From assembly GCF_003050835.1 (NCBI RefSeq), contig NZ_QAOJ01000014.1, positions 94,243 to 158,242 on the forward strand: 64,000 bases of DNA. The letters are read 5' to 3'. The translations under genes and the position numbers were made by a program. Under the pieces are notes generated by a model that did no database searches, was not told the origin of the DNA, and worked only from the letters and a program-made list of their open reading frames with translations. This document shows positions 51,309-59,514 of the stretch, piece after piece (the first letter of the stretch is position 1; every line of letters starts with the position of its first letter). The DNA comes from Pseudomonas sp. GV071. Lineage in GTDB: Bacteria > Pseudomonadota > Gammaproteobacteria > Pseudomonadales > Pseudomonadaceae.

Positions 51309-52572
51309 CAAAGCGGCCGAGCAAGGGAGCTGTTTGCGCCGCCGGTTTGGCCAGCAGCAGTTGCGCGGTGCCAATGGTGCGCTCGATAAAGCCGCCTTCG
51401 CAGTAGCACAGGTAGAACTCCCAGAGGCGGAAGAAGGCCTCGTCGTAGCCGCGTTCGTGCAGGGTGTGGCGGGCGTTGCGCAGGTTGTCGTGCCACATGC
51501 GCAGGGTGCGCGCGTAGTGCAGGCCGAAGTCTTCCATGTGCAGCAGGTTCATGTCGGTGTCGCGGGTCAGCACCGTCAGCATGGTGTTCAGCGAGGGCAG
51601 GGCGCCGCCGGGGAAGATGTAGCGCTGAATGAAGTCGACGCTGCGCTTGGCTTGCTCGTAACGCTGGTCGCGGATGGTGATGGCCTGCAGCAGCATCAGG
51701 CCGTCGTCCTTGAGCAGGTGTGCGCATTGCTTGAAATAGGTGGGCAGAAAACTGTGGCCGACCGCTTCGATCATCTCGATCGACACCAGCTTGTCGTACT
51801 GGCCGTCGAGGTCGCGGTAGTCCTGCAGCAGCAGGGTGACGCGCTCTTGCAGCCCCTGCGCTTCGATGCGCTGCTGGGTATAGGCGAACTGCTCGCGCGA
51901 CAGCGTGGTGGTGGTCACCCGGCAGCCGTAATGCACCGCCGCATAGATGGCCATACTGCCCCAGCCGGTGCCGATTTCCAGCAGGTGGTCAGTGGGTTTC
52001 AACGCGAGCTTCTGGCAGATGCGTTCGAGCTTGTTCAGTTGTGCCTGTTCGAGGCTGTCGTCGGCACGTTGGAACATGGCCGCCGAGTACATCATGGTGG
52101 GGTCGAGAAATTGTTCGAACAGGTCGTTGCCGAGGTCGTAGTGGGCGGCGATGTTCTTTTGCGAGCCTTCGCGGGTGTTGCGGTTCAGCCAGTGCAGGCC
52201 GGCAATCAGCGGCCGACTTAACTGCGCCAGGCCGCGCTCCATGGCATCCAGCAGATCAAGGTTGCAGACGAACACACGCACCACCGCCGTGAGGTCCGGG
52301 CTGCTCCAGTAACCGTGGATATACGCCTCACCTGAACCTATCGAGCCGTTACTGGCCACCAGCGCCCAAACCGCCGGGTCGAGCACCTGGATCTCGGCCT
52401 GCAGCGCCGCACCGGGTTGGCCGAATACCAAGCGTTCGCCATTTTCGACGATGCTCAGTTGGCCATGTCGCAACTGCCCGAGCAGGCGCAATACGGCACG
52501 GCGCAGCAAGTTGGCACCGATGCCGGCGCCACTGCGGATAAAGGTTTTACTGCTGAGGCTAGGGCTTTTCAT
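51301..52572 (-). CDS. Cyclopropane-fatty-acyl-phospholipid synthase family methyltransferase
   Basis: A 423-aa member of the CfaS family. The C-terminal domain has the SAM motif LLEIGTGWGSMAIYAA, and lipid-site residues in NIAAHYDLGNDLFEQFLDPT (20 residues) and YIFPGGALPS. It methylates unsaturated acyl chains of membrane phospholipids. In this operon context, next to an FAD oxidoreductase and DUF1365, it may make a modified (methylated or furan-type) fatty acid rather than a plain cyclopropane; that is inference. It overlaps DUF1365 by 14 bp and DUF2878 by 8 bp. Confidence 0.92.
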   Translation of the reverse strand: MKSPSLSSKTFIRSGAGIGANLLRRAVLRLLGQLRHGQLSIVENGERLVFGQPGAALQAEIQVLDPAVWALVASNGSIGSGEAYIHGYWSSPDLTAVVRVFVCNLDLLDAMERGLAQLSRPLIAGLHWLNRNTREGSQKNIAAHYDLGNDLFEQFLDPTMMYSAAMFQRADDSLEQAQLNKLERICQKLALKPTDHLLEIGTGWGSMAIYAAVHYGCRVTTTTLSREQFAYTQQRIEAQGLQERVTLLLQDYRDLDGQYDKLVSIEMIEAVGHSFLPTYFKQCAHLLKDDGLMLLQAITIRDQRYEQAKRSVDFIQRYIFPGGALPSLNTMLTVLTRDTDMNLLHMEDFGLHYARTLRMWHDNLRNARHTLHERGYDEAFFRLWEFYLCYCEGGFIERTIGTAQLLLAKPAAQTAPLLGRFDA

Positions 52573-53356
52573 GCGGGCGGTCCGGCGAGGCCACGCGCAC
52601 AGAACCTTGCGCTGGCTGGTGGGAAAACAGAGGGGTGCGTTTAAGCAGCAGGCGCAGGGCCTGCCAATAGATGGCCAACAGGGTTTTGGCGGTCATCCAG
52701 GGGAAACTGAGCAGGTGGCCATGCAGGCTGGCGCGGGACAATTCCCGGCGTTGCAGGCTGAGGCTGGCGTCGAACAGTTTGAGCTCGCCTTGCCAGTCGG
52801 CCATGTGCACGCCGAGACGGGCGCTGGGCAGGCTGAAGCTCATGCGGTATTCCAGCTCGCGCGGTAAGAACGGCGACACATGGAAGGCTTTGGGCACCCG
52901 CACGTGATAAGGGCCAGGCTCGCCATCGGGGCAGGGCAGGACGTAGTGGTAGCGCTCCTGCCACGGCGTATTGCGGACTTCGCAGAGCACCGCCTGCAGT
53001 TGCCCGACGCTGTCGTAGCAGTAGAAAAAACTCGCCGGGTTAAACGCCAGCCCCCAACTGCGCGGTTGCGCCAACAGACAGATGCGCCCTAACAAGGGGT
53101 GTCCCAGTGCCTCGCTGACCACCTGGCGCACCGCATCGCCCAGGCGTATGCCCTGCTGGGTAAAACTGGGGAGGAAATCCCCTTCGCGAAAGGCGAACGG
53201 CGACCAGCGCCCACGACCTGCCAGCGGCGATAAAGCCAGCACCTGTTCCTGTTCATCAAGGTCGAGAAACAGCAGGCCCATGCGGTAGCGAAACGCGTGG
53301 GCGCGCGGGCTGAAGCGCCGGTGCTCAACCCAGCCGCTGTACAGGGCGCTGTTCAT
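52559..53356 (-). CDS. DUF1365 family protein
   Basis: A 265-aa protein. The start MNSALYSGWVEHRRFSPRAH and internal NPASFFYCYD and PKAFHVSPF motifs are those of DUF1365. No enzymatic mechanism is established. It occurs next to FAD-dependent amine-oxidase-like genes and cfa in many bacteria, suggesting a joint role in lipid modification. The start at 53356 shares one base with the FAD oxidoreductase stop (TGATG). Confidence 0.9.
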   Translation of the reverse strand: MNSALYSGWVEHRRFSPRAHAFRYRMGLLFLDLDEQEQVLALSPLAGRGRWSPFAFREGDFLPSFTQQGIRLGDAVRQVVSEALGHPLLGRICLLAQPRSWGLAFNPASFFYCYDSVGQLQAVLCEVRNTPWQERYHYVLPCPDGEPGPYHVRVPKAFHVSPFLPRELEYRMSFSLPSARLGVHMADWQGELKLFDASLSLQRRELSRASLHGHLLSFPWMTAKTLLAIYWQALRLLLKRTPLFSHQPAQGSVRVASPDRPHEKP

Positions 53357-54615
53357 CACAGGGCCTCGCCGAATGCGTTGGCCACACGCAGGGCGCTGAC
53401 CACGCCGTCTTCGTGAAAACCGTTGGCCCAATAGGCGCCGCAGTAATAGCTGTGTTGCGCGCCGACCAGCTCGTGCCAGCGCGCCTGAGCGGCGACGCCG
53501 GCCAGGCTGTATTGCGGATGGGCATAGGTGTGGCGCGACAGCACGGTAGCAGGGTCAATGGCCTCGTTCTGATTGAGGCTGACGCAGAACGTGGTGTCGC
53601 TGTGGATACCCTGGAGGATATTCATGTTGTAGGTCACCGCCGCCGCGCGGCTGCGGTCGCCGTCGAGCTGGCCTTCAAGGTGATAGTTCCAGCTGGCCCA
53701 GGCCAGCCGGCGCTTGGGCAACAGGCGGGTGTCGGTGTGCAATACCACCTCGTTATCGGCGTAGGGCAGGGCGCCGAGAATGCTCTGTTCGGCCTGGCTG
53801 GGTTTGGCCAGCAGGCGCAGGGCCTGGTCGCTGTGGCAGGCAAATACCACTTTGTCGAAACGTTCACTGCCCTGGGCGCTATGCACCGTCACACCCAGCG
53901 CGTCGCGCTCGACCTGGTGCACCGGGCAGTTAAGCCGGATGTGCTGACGGAACGAGGCGCACAACGGTTCCACATAGCTGCGCGAGCCGCCGCTCACCAC
54001 GTGCCACTGGGGGCGATTGGTTACTGACAACAGGCCGTGATTTTTAAAGAAGCGGACAAAAAACTGCAGCGGGAAATTGAGCATTTCACCCAGCGACATC
54101 GACCAGATCGCCGCCCCCATGGGCACGATGTAATGGTCGATAAAACGTTGCCGGTAGCCGCGTGTCTGCAGGTAGCTGCCCAGCGTGGTGGCGGCGTCGA
54201 TACGTTGCTGCTGCAGGTCGTCGATGGCCTCGCGGTTGAACCGCAGAATGTCGCGCAACATGCCCCAGAACAGCGGCGACAGCAGGTTGCGCCGTTGCGC
54301 GAACAGGCTGTTGAGGGTGTTGCCGTTGTATTCCACGCCGCTTTGCTGGTCGCGCACCGAAAAGCTCATCTCGGTCGGCTGATAAGCCACCTGCAGCTGG
54401 CTGAGCAGGCGCATGAAGTTGGGGTAGGTCCAGTCGTTGAAGACGATAAAACCGGTGTCGATGGCATAGCTGCGCACGTCCACCTGTACGTCCACGGTAT
54501 GGGTGTGGCCGCCAATCCAGTCACTGGCTTCGAACACTTGAATATCGTGCTGGCGGTTGAGCAGGTAGGCCGTGGTCAGGCCGGAAATACCGCTGCCGAT
54601 AATGGCGATTTTCAT
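53356..54615 (-). CDS. FAD-dependent amine-oxidase-like oxidoreductase
   Basis: A 419-aa flavoprotein. The N-terminal Rossmann motif is IAIIGSGISGLTTAYLL with the downstream VFEASDWIGGHTHTVDV. The body resembles phytoene-desaturase/amine-oxidase-type FAD proteins of the cfa-DUF1365 gene set. The ATG at 54615 is used; a GTG one codon upstream is also possible. The substrate may be an acyl chain (inference from neighbours). Confidence 0.88.
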   Translation of the reverse strand: MKIAIIGSGISGLTTAYLLNRQHDIQVFEASDWIGGHTHTVDVQVDVRSYAIDTGFIVFNDWTYPNFMRLLSQLQVAYQPTEMSFSVRDQQSGVEYNGNTLNSLFAQRRNLLSPLFWGMLRDILRFNREAIDDLQQQRIDAATTLGSYLQTRGYRQRFIDHYIVPMGAAIWSMSLGEMLNFPLQFFVRFFKNHGLLSVTNRPQWHVVSGGSRSYVEPLCASFRQHIRLNCPVHQVERDALGVTVHSAQGSERFDKVVFACHSDQALRLLAKPSQAEQSILGALPYADNEVVLHTDTRLLPKRRLAWASWNYHLEGQLDGDRSRAAAVTYNMNILQGIHSDTTFCVSLNQNEAIDPATVLSRHTYAHPQYSLAGVAAQARWHELVGAQHSYYCGAYWANGFHEDGVVSALRVANAFGEAL

Positions 54616-55385
54616 CACGCGTCCTTGCTGTTTTCGGTGCGCGCCATGCGTTTGCCGAGCGCCAGTTGCAGGCCGACGGGCAGACTGGCGAGCAGTTTCA
54701 GAATGGCAATAAAGGGGCCGGGAAAAGCGATTTCATAAGGGCGTTTATCCAGGCGTTTGGTGATATGCGCGGCGGCTTTTGCCGCTGACCAGCGCATGGG
54801 CATGGCGAAGTCGTTGCGGGCGGTCAGCGGCGTATCGACAAAACCGGGGCTGACCAGGGTGACGTCGATGCCCTCGGCCGCCAGGTCAATGCGCAGCGCT
54901 TGCAGCAAATAGCGCAGGCCGGCTTTCGACGCGCCATAGGCTTCGGCGCGCGGCAGCGGCAGGTAAGTCACCGAACTGGCCACCGCCACCAGATGCGGCT
55001 GGTGCCCGACACGCAACAGCGGCAGCGCGGCTTCGATGCAGTAGCTGGCAGACAGCAGGTTGGCGCGCAGCACGCGCTCGACCATCGCCGCTTCGAAATG
55101 CGCGGCCTCGATGTATTCACAGGTGCCGGCATTCAGAATGGCGCCATCCAGCGCCCCCCATTGCTGGGCTATCTGCTCACCGATGGCGCGCACTTGCTCG
55201 GCATCACCGAGATCGCCCGGCAACACCAGCACTTGCTGGGGGTAACGGGCGGCCAGGGCGTGCAGCGGTTCCGCGCGGCGGGCACTGAGTACCAGGCGTG
55301 CACCGCTGGCCAACAGCTGTTCGGCCAGCGCGGCGCCAATGCCACTGCTGGCGCCGGTCAGCCAGATGCGTCGGGCGTTGCTCAT
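54615..55385 (-). CDS. Short-chain dehydrogenase/reductase
   Basis: A 256-aa SDR. The cofactor motif is TGASSGIGAALAEQL, with the NAG motif at AILNAGTCEY and the active site Ser in VASSVTYLPL and YGASK. Classical SDR layout with a C-terminal hydrophobic extension (FIAILKLLASLPVGLQL) that may contact the membrane. The substrate is unknown. It overlaps the NTF2-like gene by 4 bp. A frame extension to 55496 lies inside that gene and is discarded. Confidence 0.92.
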   Translation of the reverse strand: MSNARRIWLTGASSGIGAALAEQLLASGARLVLSARRAEPLHALAARYPQQVLVLPGDLGDAEQVRAIGEQIAQQWGALDGAILNAGTCEYIEAAHFEAAMVERVLRANLLSASYCIEAALPLLRVGHQPHLVAVASSVTYLPLPRAEAYGASKAGLRYLLQALRIDLAAEGIDVTLVSPGFVDTPLTARNDFAMPMRWSAAKAAAHITKRLDKRPYEIAFPGPFIAILKLLASLPVGLQLALGKRMARTENSKDA

Positions 55386-55846
55386 ACCAGCCGGCCTTTG
55401 AGCCAGCGAATGACCCGGCCCAGCAGCGGCAGATGCTCGTACAGCAGGGCGCCGGCATCGAAGTAGTCGCGGTGGGCGTAAACCTTGTCGCGCCACAGCA
55501 GGTGCGAGCAGCCCTGCACTTCGATCAGTTGGCCGCCCTTCAGGCGCGGGTGGCGATAAGTCATTTTCCAGCGCAGGTAACCGGCACCGGGATACAGCTG
55601 GTCGAAACCGTAGAACTGGAAATGCAGCTCCGCGACGTTGGCGTACAGCTCGCGGAAATACTCCTGCAGCGCAGGCAGGCCGTGGATCTCATGCAGCGGG
55701 TCTTGAAAGCGCACGTCCTCGGTATAGAGCTCGCCGAGGCGCTCTAGGTTATCGGCATTCAGGCTGGCGAAAGCCGTGGCAAAACGCTGCAGAAACTCGC
55801 GTTGCAGTTGTTCAGGGTTGAGTGCGTCGGCGCGTTCGAACTTCAT
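55382..55846 (-). CDS. NTF2-like/SnoaL-type protein
   Basis: A 154-aa nuclear-transport-factor-2-like fold protein (SnoaL/ketosteroid-isomerase type). Conserved parts: LGELYTEDVRFQDPLHEIHG, YFRELYANVAELHF, and HRDYFDAGALLYEHLPLLG near the end. It might be an isomerase, hydrolase or binding protein; no function is established for this subtype. The start at 55846 lies 4 bp after the phrB stop; an upstream ATG at 55879 would overlap phrB. Confidence 0.85.
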   Translation of the reverse strand: MKFERADALNPEQLQREFLQRFATAFASLNADNLERLGELYTEDVRFQDPLHEIHGLPALQEYFRELYANVAELHFQFYGFDQLYPGAGYLRWKMTYRHPRLKGGQLIEVQGCSHLLWRDKVYAHRDYFDAGALLYEHLPLLGRVIRWLKGRLV

Positions 55847-55850
55847 CGCA

Positions 55851-57329
55851 TCAGTCCCTCCAGGGGGCTTCGCTGTCATCGTCGAACAGGGGTGGCAGCT
55901 TGGCCTCACCCAGGCCTTTGAAGGCACTCAGGGCACGGGCGCGGCTGCTGCTCAGGTCGACGATGGGTGCGGGGTACGCGAGGCTGGCGAACAGATCGCC
56001 GCCTTTGCGCGTGGCCGGGTTGTGCACGTCCTTGTCGCTGAGGTCTGCCAACTGTGGCAGCCAATGGCGAATGAAACGGCCTTGTGGGTCGAAGCGTTGT
56101 GACTGGCTGACCGGATTGAAAATGCGGAAGTAGGGCACCGAATCGGTACCGGTCGACGCGCTCCACTGCCAGCCACCGTTGTTGGCGGCGAGGTCGCCGT
56201 CGATCAGGTGGCGCATGAAAAAGCGCTCGCCCTCACGCCAGTCGATCAGCAGGTTCTTGGTCAGAAACATCGCCACCACCATGCGCAGGCGGTTGTGCAT
56301 CCAGCCGGTGGCCAGCAGTTGCGCGATGGCCGCATCGATCAACGGAATGCCGGTGCGGCCTTGTTGCCAGGCGGCGAGGTCTTGCGGTGCATCGCGCCAG
56401 GGCAGGGCTTCGGTTTCCTGGCGGAAGGCGCGGTGGCGTGACACCCGTGGGTAGCCGGCGAGGATATGTTTGTAGAACTCGCGCCAGAGCAGTTCGTTGA
56501 TCCAGGTGATGACCCCGGTGTTGCCACTTTCGAACTCACCCTGGTTGCTCATCAGCGCGCGGTGCAGGCATTGGCGTGGCGACAGAACCCCGGCGGCGAG
56601 GTAGGTGGAGAGCTGGCTGGTGCCGGGTTTGGCCGGCAGGTCGCGCTGTTCGTGGTAATAGCCGATCGCCTCGTCGGCGAAGGTTTCCAGGCGCTCGTGG
56701 GCCTCGGCTTCGCCGGCTGGCCAGAGGGCTTGCAGGCTGTTATCTGGTGTGGCGAAACCGGGCACTGCGGCGGGTACCGCGTCCGCTTTGATACCCAGCG
56801 CCTGCTGCTTGTGCGGCAGCGCTACCAGTGGCGGCAGGGCGGTGTGCAGGCGGCTGTAGCAGACCTTGCGGAACTGGCTGAACACCTGGAAGTAGTTGCC
56901 GGCCTTGGTCAGCACGCTACCCGGCTGGAACAGCAACTGGTCGAGGTGACTGTGCCAGTGGATGCCCTGTTCGCCGAGACGATCGGCCACCGCATGGTCG
57001 CGCCGGGTTTCGTTGACGCCGTATTCCTCGTTGACCTGCACGCAGCCGATCTCATGCTCATTGCACAGCTCGGCGAGCACCTGCGGCGCCTGCTCCCAGG
57101 TGTCGGCGTGGCGGATCAACAGTGGCACACCCAACTGCCCGAGGGCTTCGCTCAGGTGCTGCAGGTTGCGCAGCCAGAAGTCGACTTTGCACGGCGCATC
57201 GTCGTGCTGCTGCCATTGCCCGGGGCTGAGCAGAAACACCGCGACGGTCGGCCCGGCTTGCATAGCGGCGGCCAGGGCGCTGTTGTCCTGCACCCGCAGG
57301 TCGGTGCGAAACCAGATCAGCTGGCGCAT
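55851..57329 (-). CDS. phrB: Deoxyribodipyrimidine photolyase (CPD photolyase)
   Basis: A 492-aa class I CPD photolyase that repairs pyrimidine dimers with blue light. The N-terminal antenna domain (LIWFRTDLRVQDNSALAAAM) precedes the FAD domain with ELLWREFYKH, GWMHNRLRMVVAMFLTKNLL (20 residues) and the hallmark NGGWQWSASTGTD. The start is ATG at 57329, sharing one base with the regulator's stop (TGATG). Directly behind the MerR regulator gene, so probably light-induced. Confidence 0.96.
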   Translation of the reverse strand: MRQLIWFRTDLRVQDNSALAAAMQAGPTVAVFLLSPGQWQQHDDAPCKVDFWLRNLQHLSEALGQLGVPLLIRHADTWEQAPQVLAELCNEHEIGCVQVNEEYGVNETRRDHAVADRLGEQGIHWHSHLDQLLFQPGSVLTKAGNYFQVFSQFRKVCYSRLHTALPPLVALPHKQQALGIKADAVPAAVPGFATPDNSLQALWPAGEAEAHERLETFADEAIGYYHEQRDLPAKPGTSQLSTYLAAGVLSPRQCLHRALMSNQGEFESGNTGVITWINELLWREFYKHILAGYPRVSRHRAFRQETEALPWRDAPQDLAAWQQGRTGIPLIDAAIAQLLATGWMHNRLRMVVAMFLTKNLLIDWREGERFFMRHLIDGDLAANNGGWQWSASTGTDSVPYFRIFNPVSQSQRFDPQGRFIRHWLPQLADLSDKDVHNPATRKGGDLFASLAYPAPIVDLSSSRARALSAFKGLGEAKLPPLFDDDSEAPWRD

Positions 57330-58300
57330 CACGGTTTGCCTTTTTGCGGACCGAGCAGGTCGAGCTGCTGCAGGGTTTCCAGGGCCAGCAATGGGTCATC
57401 GGCCAGGTGCAGGCCGTTGAGCTGGGTTTGCAGGGCGAGCAGGTCGGCCTGGTGAATACGCACAGTGGGCCCGACCAACAGGCGCGGGCAGCTGCTGTCG
57501 GCGAGCAGTTTGGGCAATTGCGCGCCCACCAGTGCCTGGCCGGAATACAGCAGGGTGGCGCGCGGCTTGATGTGCTCGATGGCCAGCGCCAGTTCCAGCG
57601 GCGGCAGCGGCCAATCGAACACGTCCACGGCGCAATCGGCGCTGCTCAGCAGCCAGGCCGACAGCCAGAGCGCCGGCTCCATCGGCAGGTCGGAGAGGTT
57701 CACCAACAGCAGCGGCGCGCCGCCCAGTTGGCGGTTGTTGTGGTAGATGCGCGCGCCCAGTTTGCTGCGCAGCCAGGAGTAGAAAAACACCTGCTCCAGA
57801 CGGGCGCCGAACTGCCCTTGCCAGCGTTGTTCCAGCTCGGCCAGCAACGGCAACAGCAGCTGTTCGCAGAGCAGTTTGGGCGGGTACAGCTGCTCGACGC
57901 GTTTGAAGGCATCGTCCAGGCGCCGCTCGGCCTGTTCACTGATGGCGCTCAGCAGGGCGGCGCGGGCGTTTTGCCAGCCGTCGCTGTCGACATGGGCATT
58001 GGGCAGGGCGGCGGTTTTCAGTAGCGCCTTGACCTGACTGACGGCCACGCCGCGATTCAGCCAGGTGAGAATCGCCTGGATACGTTCGATGTGCTCCTGG
58101 GTGTACAGGCGATGCCCTTTGGCCGTGCGCTGCGGCACGATCAGGCCGTAGCGGCGTTCCCAGGCGCGCAGGGTGACCGGGTTGACCCCGGTGATGCGCG
58201 ACACCTCGCGAATCGGCAGCAGGTTGTTGGCGAGCGCGGCCTGCAGTTCAGCGTCAGTGCTGTCTTCAGGCTCGTCGACGTGGGTGGCGTGTTTGCTCAT
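57329..58300 (-). CDS. MerR family regulator, LitR/CarH-like without the cobalamin histidine
   Basis: A 323-aa regulator. The MerR helix-turn-helix is at about 28-95 (PIREVSRITGVNPVTLRAWE, then RTAKGHRLYTQEHIERIQ). The C-terminal region has the two-part layout of B12-binding regulators: a helical bundle (about 125-210) and a Rossmann-like domain. The cobalamin-ligand His motif (E/DxH) is not found where expected (LLVNLSDLPMEPALW), and the bundle has LEQ where CarH has EH. This fits class II LitR proteins, known from P. putida as light-response regulators that do not bind B12. Start M at 58300; 58330 is an alternative. Confidence 0.85.
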   Translation of the reverse strand: MSKHATHVDEPEDSTDAELQAALANNLLPIREVSRITGVNPVTLRAWERRYGLIVPQRTAKGHRLYTQEHIERIQAILTWLNRGVAVSQVKALLKTAALPNAHVDSDGWQNARAALLSAISEQAERRLDDAFKRVEQLYPPKLLCEQLLLPLLAELEQRWQGQFGARLEQVFFYSWLRSKLGARIYHNNRQLGGAPLLLVNLSDLPMEPALWLSAWLLSSADCAVDVFDWPLPPLELALAIEHIKPRATLLYSGQALVGAQLPKLLADSSCPRLLVGPTVRIHQADLLALQTQLNGLHLADDPLLALETLQQLDLLGPQKGKP

Positions 58301-58319
58301 GGTGCGTTCAGGTTCCAGG

Positions 58320-59273
58320 TCAGAGCGCATTGCGCAGGCTGAGGTTGGCCGGGTGGGGCTGCAGGTATACCTGCTGCGCAATGTAGCGATCGGGGTGCAA
58401 GAGAAAGTGGTGCTTGAGCAGGGTCAGTGGCACCACCAGCGGCACATAGCCACGGCGGTACTGCTCGATCAACTGCTGCATTTCGGTTTTTTCGTCGGCA
58501 CTCAGGGTTTGCTTCAGGTGGCCGCTGATGTGCTGCAGCACGTTGCTGTGGGTGCCGCGTGTGGCGCACTTCTGCAGTGCCTCCATCAGCGCGCTGAAGT
58601 AGCGCGGCGCCAGCTCGTGCAGGTTGTGTTTGTTCAGGCCACCGAGCAACTGGCCCAGCGCCCGGTACTGTTCGGGGTGGGTGGCGAGCAGCAGGTATTT
58701 GTAGCGGGCGTGGAAGTGGGTGAGGGCGCGCGAGGTAAGGCCGTCAGCCAGCAGCTGCTGCCAGTCGGCATAGGCGAAAACCCGGGTGAGAAAGTTTTCC
58801 CGCAGCACCGGGTCGTTCAGGCGGCCTTCTTCCTCCACCGGCAAATCCGGGTGTTCGGCGCAGAATGCCGCCGCGTACAGACCGCGTCCGCCACCGGCTT
58901 CAGGCAAACCTTTGGGGCCGTAAACCTTGACGCGGTACAACCCGCACGACGGCGACTTCTGCATAAAGATGTAGCCGCTGATACCGCGCAACTGCTCGGC
59001 CATTTGCGTGCCGTAGTCGTGCAGGGCGTCGCTGACGTCGAGTTCGTTGTGCACGCTGCCTATCGCTCGTGGGGCCGCGATATCGCCCACCAGGCGGATC
59101 GGCTCGCGCGGCGTGCCAAGGCCGATGGCGACTTCCGGGCAGACACGGACAAATTCCACATGCTCGGCCAGCCGCTCGGTACACAGCTCCGAGCGTTTGT
59201 GCCCGCCGTTGAAGCGCACTTCATCGCCCAGTAAACAGGCGCTGATGGCGATTTTCGGCTTGCTCTGACCCAT
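58320..59273 (-). CDS. DUF523 and DUF1722 (YbgA-like) fusion protein
   Basis: A 317-aa protein with an N-terminal DUF523 domain (ISACLLGDEVRFNGGHKR, VCPEVAIGLGTPREPIRL, QKSPSCGL) carrying conserved Cys, and a C-terminal DUF1722 domain (LTHFHARYKYLLLATHPEQY). Proteins of this make-up commonly sit next to photolyase genes; DUF523 Cys suggest an Fe-S or zinc site. Recent annotation sometimes links the family to sulfur chemistry, but its role here is unknown. First gene after the TTGTACA operator region, 19 bp before the regulator gene. Confidence 0.9.
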   Translation of the reverse strand: MGQSKPKIAISACLLGDEVRFNGGHKRSELCTERLAEHVEFVRVCPEVAIGLGTPREPIRLVGDIAAPRAIGSVHNELDVSDALHDYGTQMAEQLRGISGYIFMQKSPSCGLYRVKVYGPKGLPEAGGGRGLYAAAFCAEHPDLPVEEEGRLNDPVLRENFLTRVFAYADWQQLLADGLTSRALTHFHARYKYLLLATHPEQYRALGQLLGGLNKHNLHELAPRYFSALMEALQKCATRGTHSNVLQHISGHLKQTLSADEKTEMQQLIEQYRRGYVPLVVPLTLLKHHFLLHPDRYIAQQVYLQPHPANLSLRNAL

Positions 59274-59292
59274 GACGGCCCCTGTGGGTTAG

Positions 59293-59369
59293 TTGTACAA
59301 GATTGAGTTCTTGTACAGCTTTAGGGGGCAGCATAGATGAGTGGTTGTACAGGTCAAGTTTCTTGTACA
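59293..59369. promoter_or_regulatory. Array of four TTGTACA boxes (two 25-bp pairs), candidate operator of the photolyase operon
   Basis: Boxes at 59293-59299, 59311-59317, 59345-59351 and 59363-59369, all TTGTACA on the plus strand. Each pair has 18-bp box-to-box spacing, with related spacers ending in AGTTC or GTTTC. One pair lies over the -35 region of the candidate promoter, the other between the predicted transcription start and the first ATG. Tandem TGTACA-like repeats suit a MerR/CarH-type tetramer (inference). Confidence 0.75.
59330..59357 (-). promoter_or_regulatory. Candidate sigma-70 promoter of the DUF523-merR-phrB operon
   Basis: On the minus strand: TTGACC (59357-59352), 16-bp spacer, TATGCT (59335-59330). 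The start would be near 59323, about 50 nt before the ATG at 59273. The -35 is embedded in the upstream TTGTACA pair. Confidence 0.55.
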
Positions 59370-59389
59370 AGTTTTCAAGGGCTGCCCTC

Positions 59390-59511
59390 TCCCCAGCCCT
59401 CTCGCCTGCCCGGCCGGCCTAGCGGGAGAGGGGGCAGATCGCGTTGGCGGGGAAAGCGGCGAAGAGGTTCCCCTCTCCCGTTTACGGGAGAGGGGCTAGG
59501 GGAGAGGGGCG
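59390..59511. repeat. CCCTCTCCCG intergenic repeat, locus 3
   Basis: A diverged left unit (GCCCTCTCCCCAGCCCTCTC ... GCGGGAGAGGGGGC) and a near-perfect palindromic unit CCCCTCTCCCGTTTACGGGAGAGGGG at about 59470-59495, followed by CTAGGGGAGAGGGG. It fills the gap between trmA and the operator region. Confidence 0.82.
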
Positions 59512-59514
59512 GGC

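Noticed and set aside
59293..59369. TTGTACA boxes considered as intergenic repeats like the neighbouring CCCTCTCCCG units
   Set aside because: They are short, keep fixed 18-bp pairing and overlap a candidate promoter; this is operator architecture rather than a dispersed repeat.
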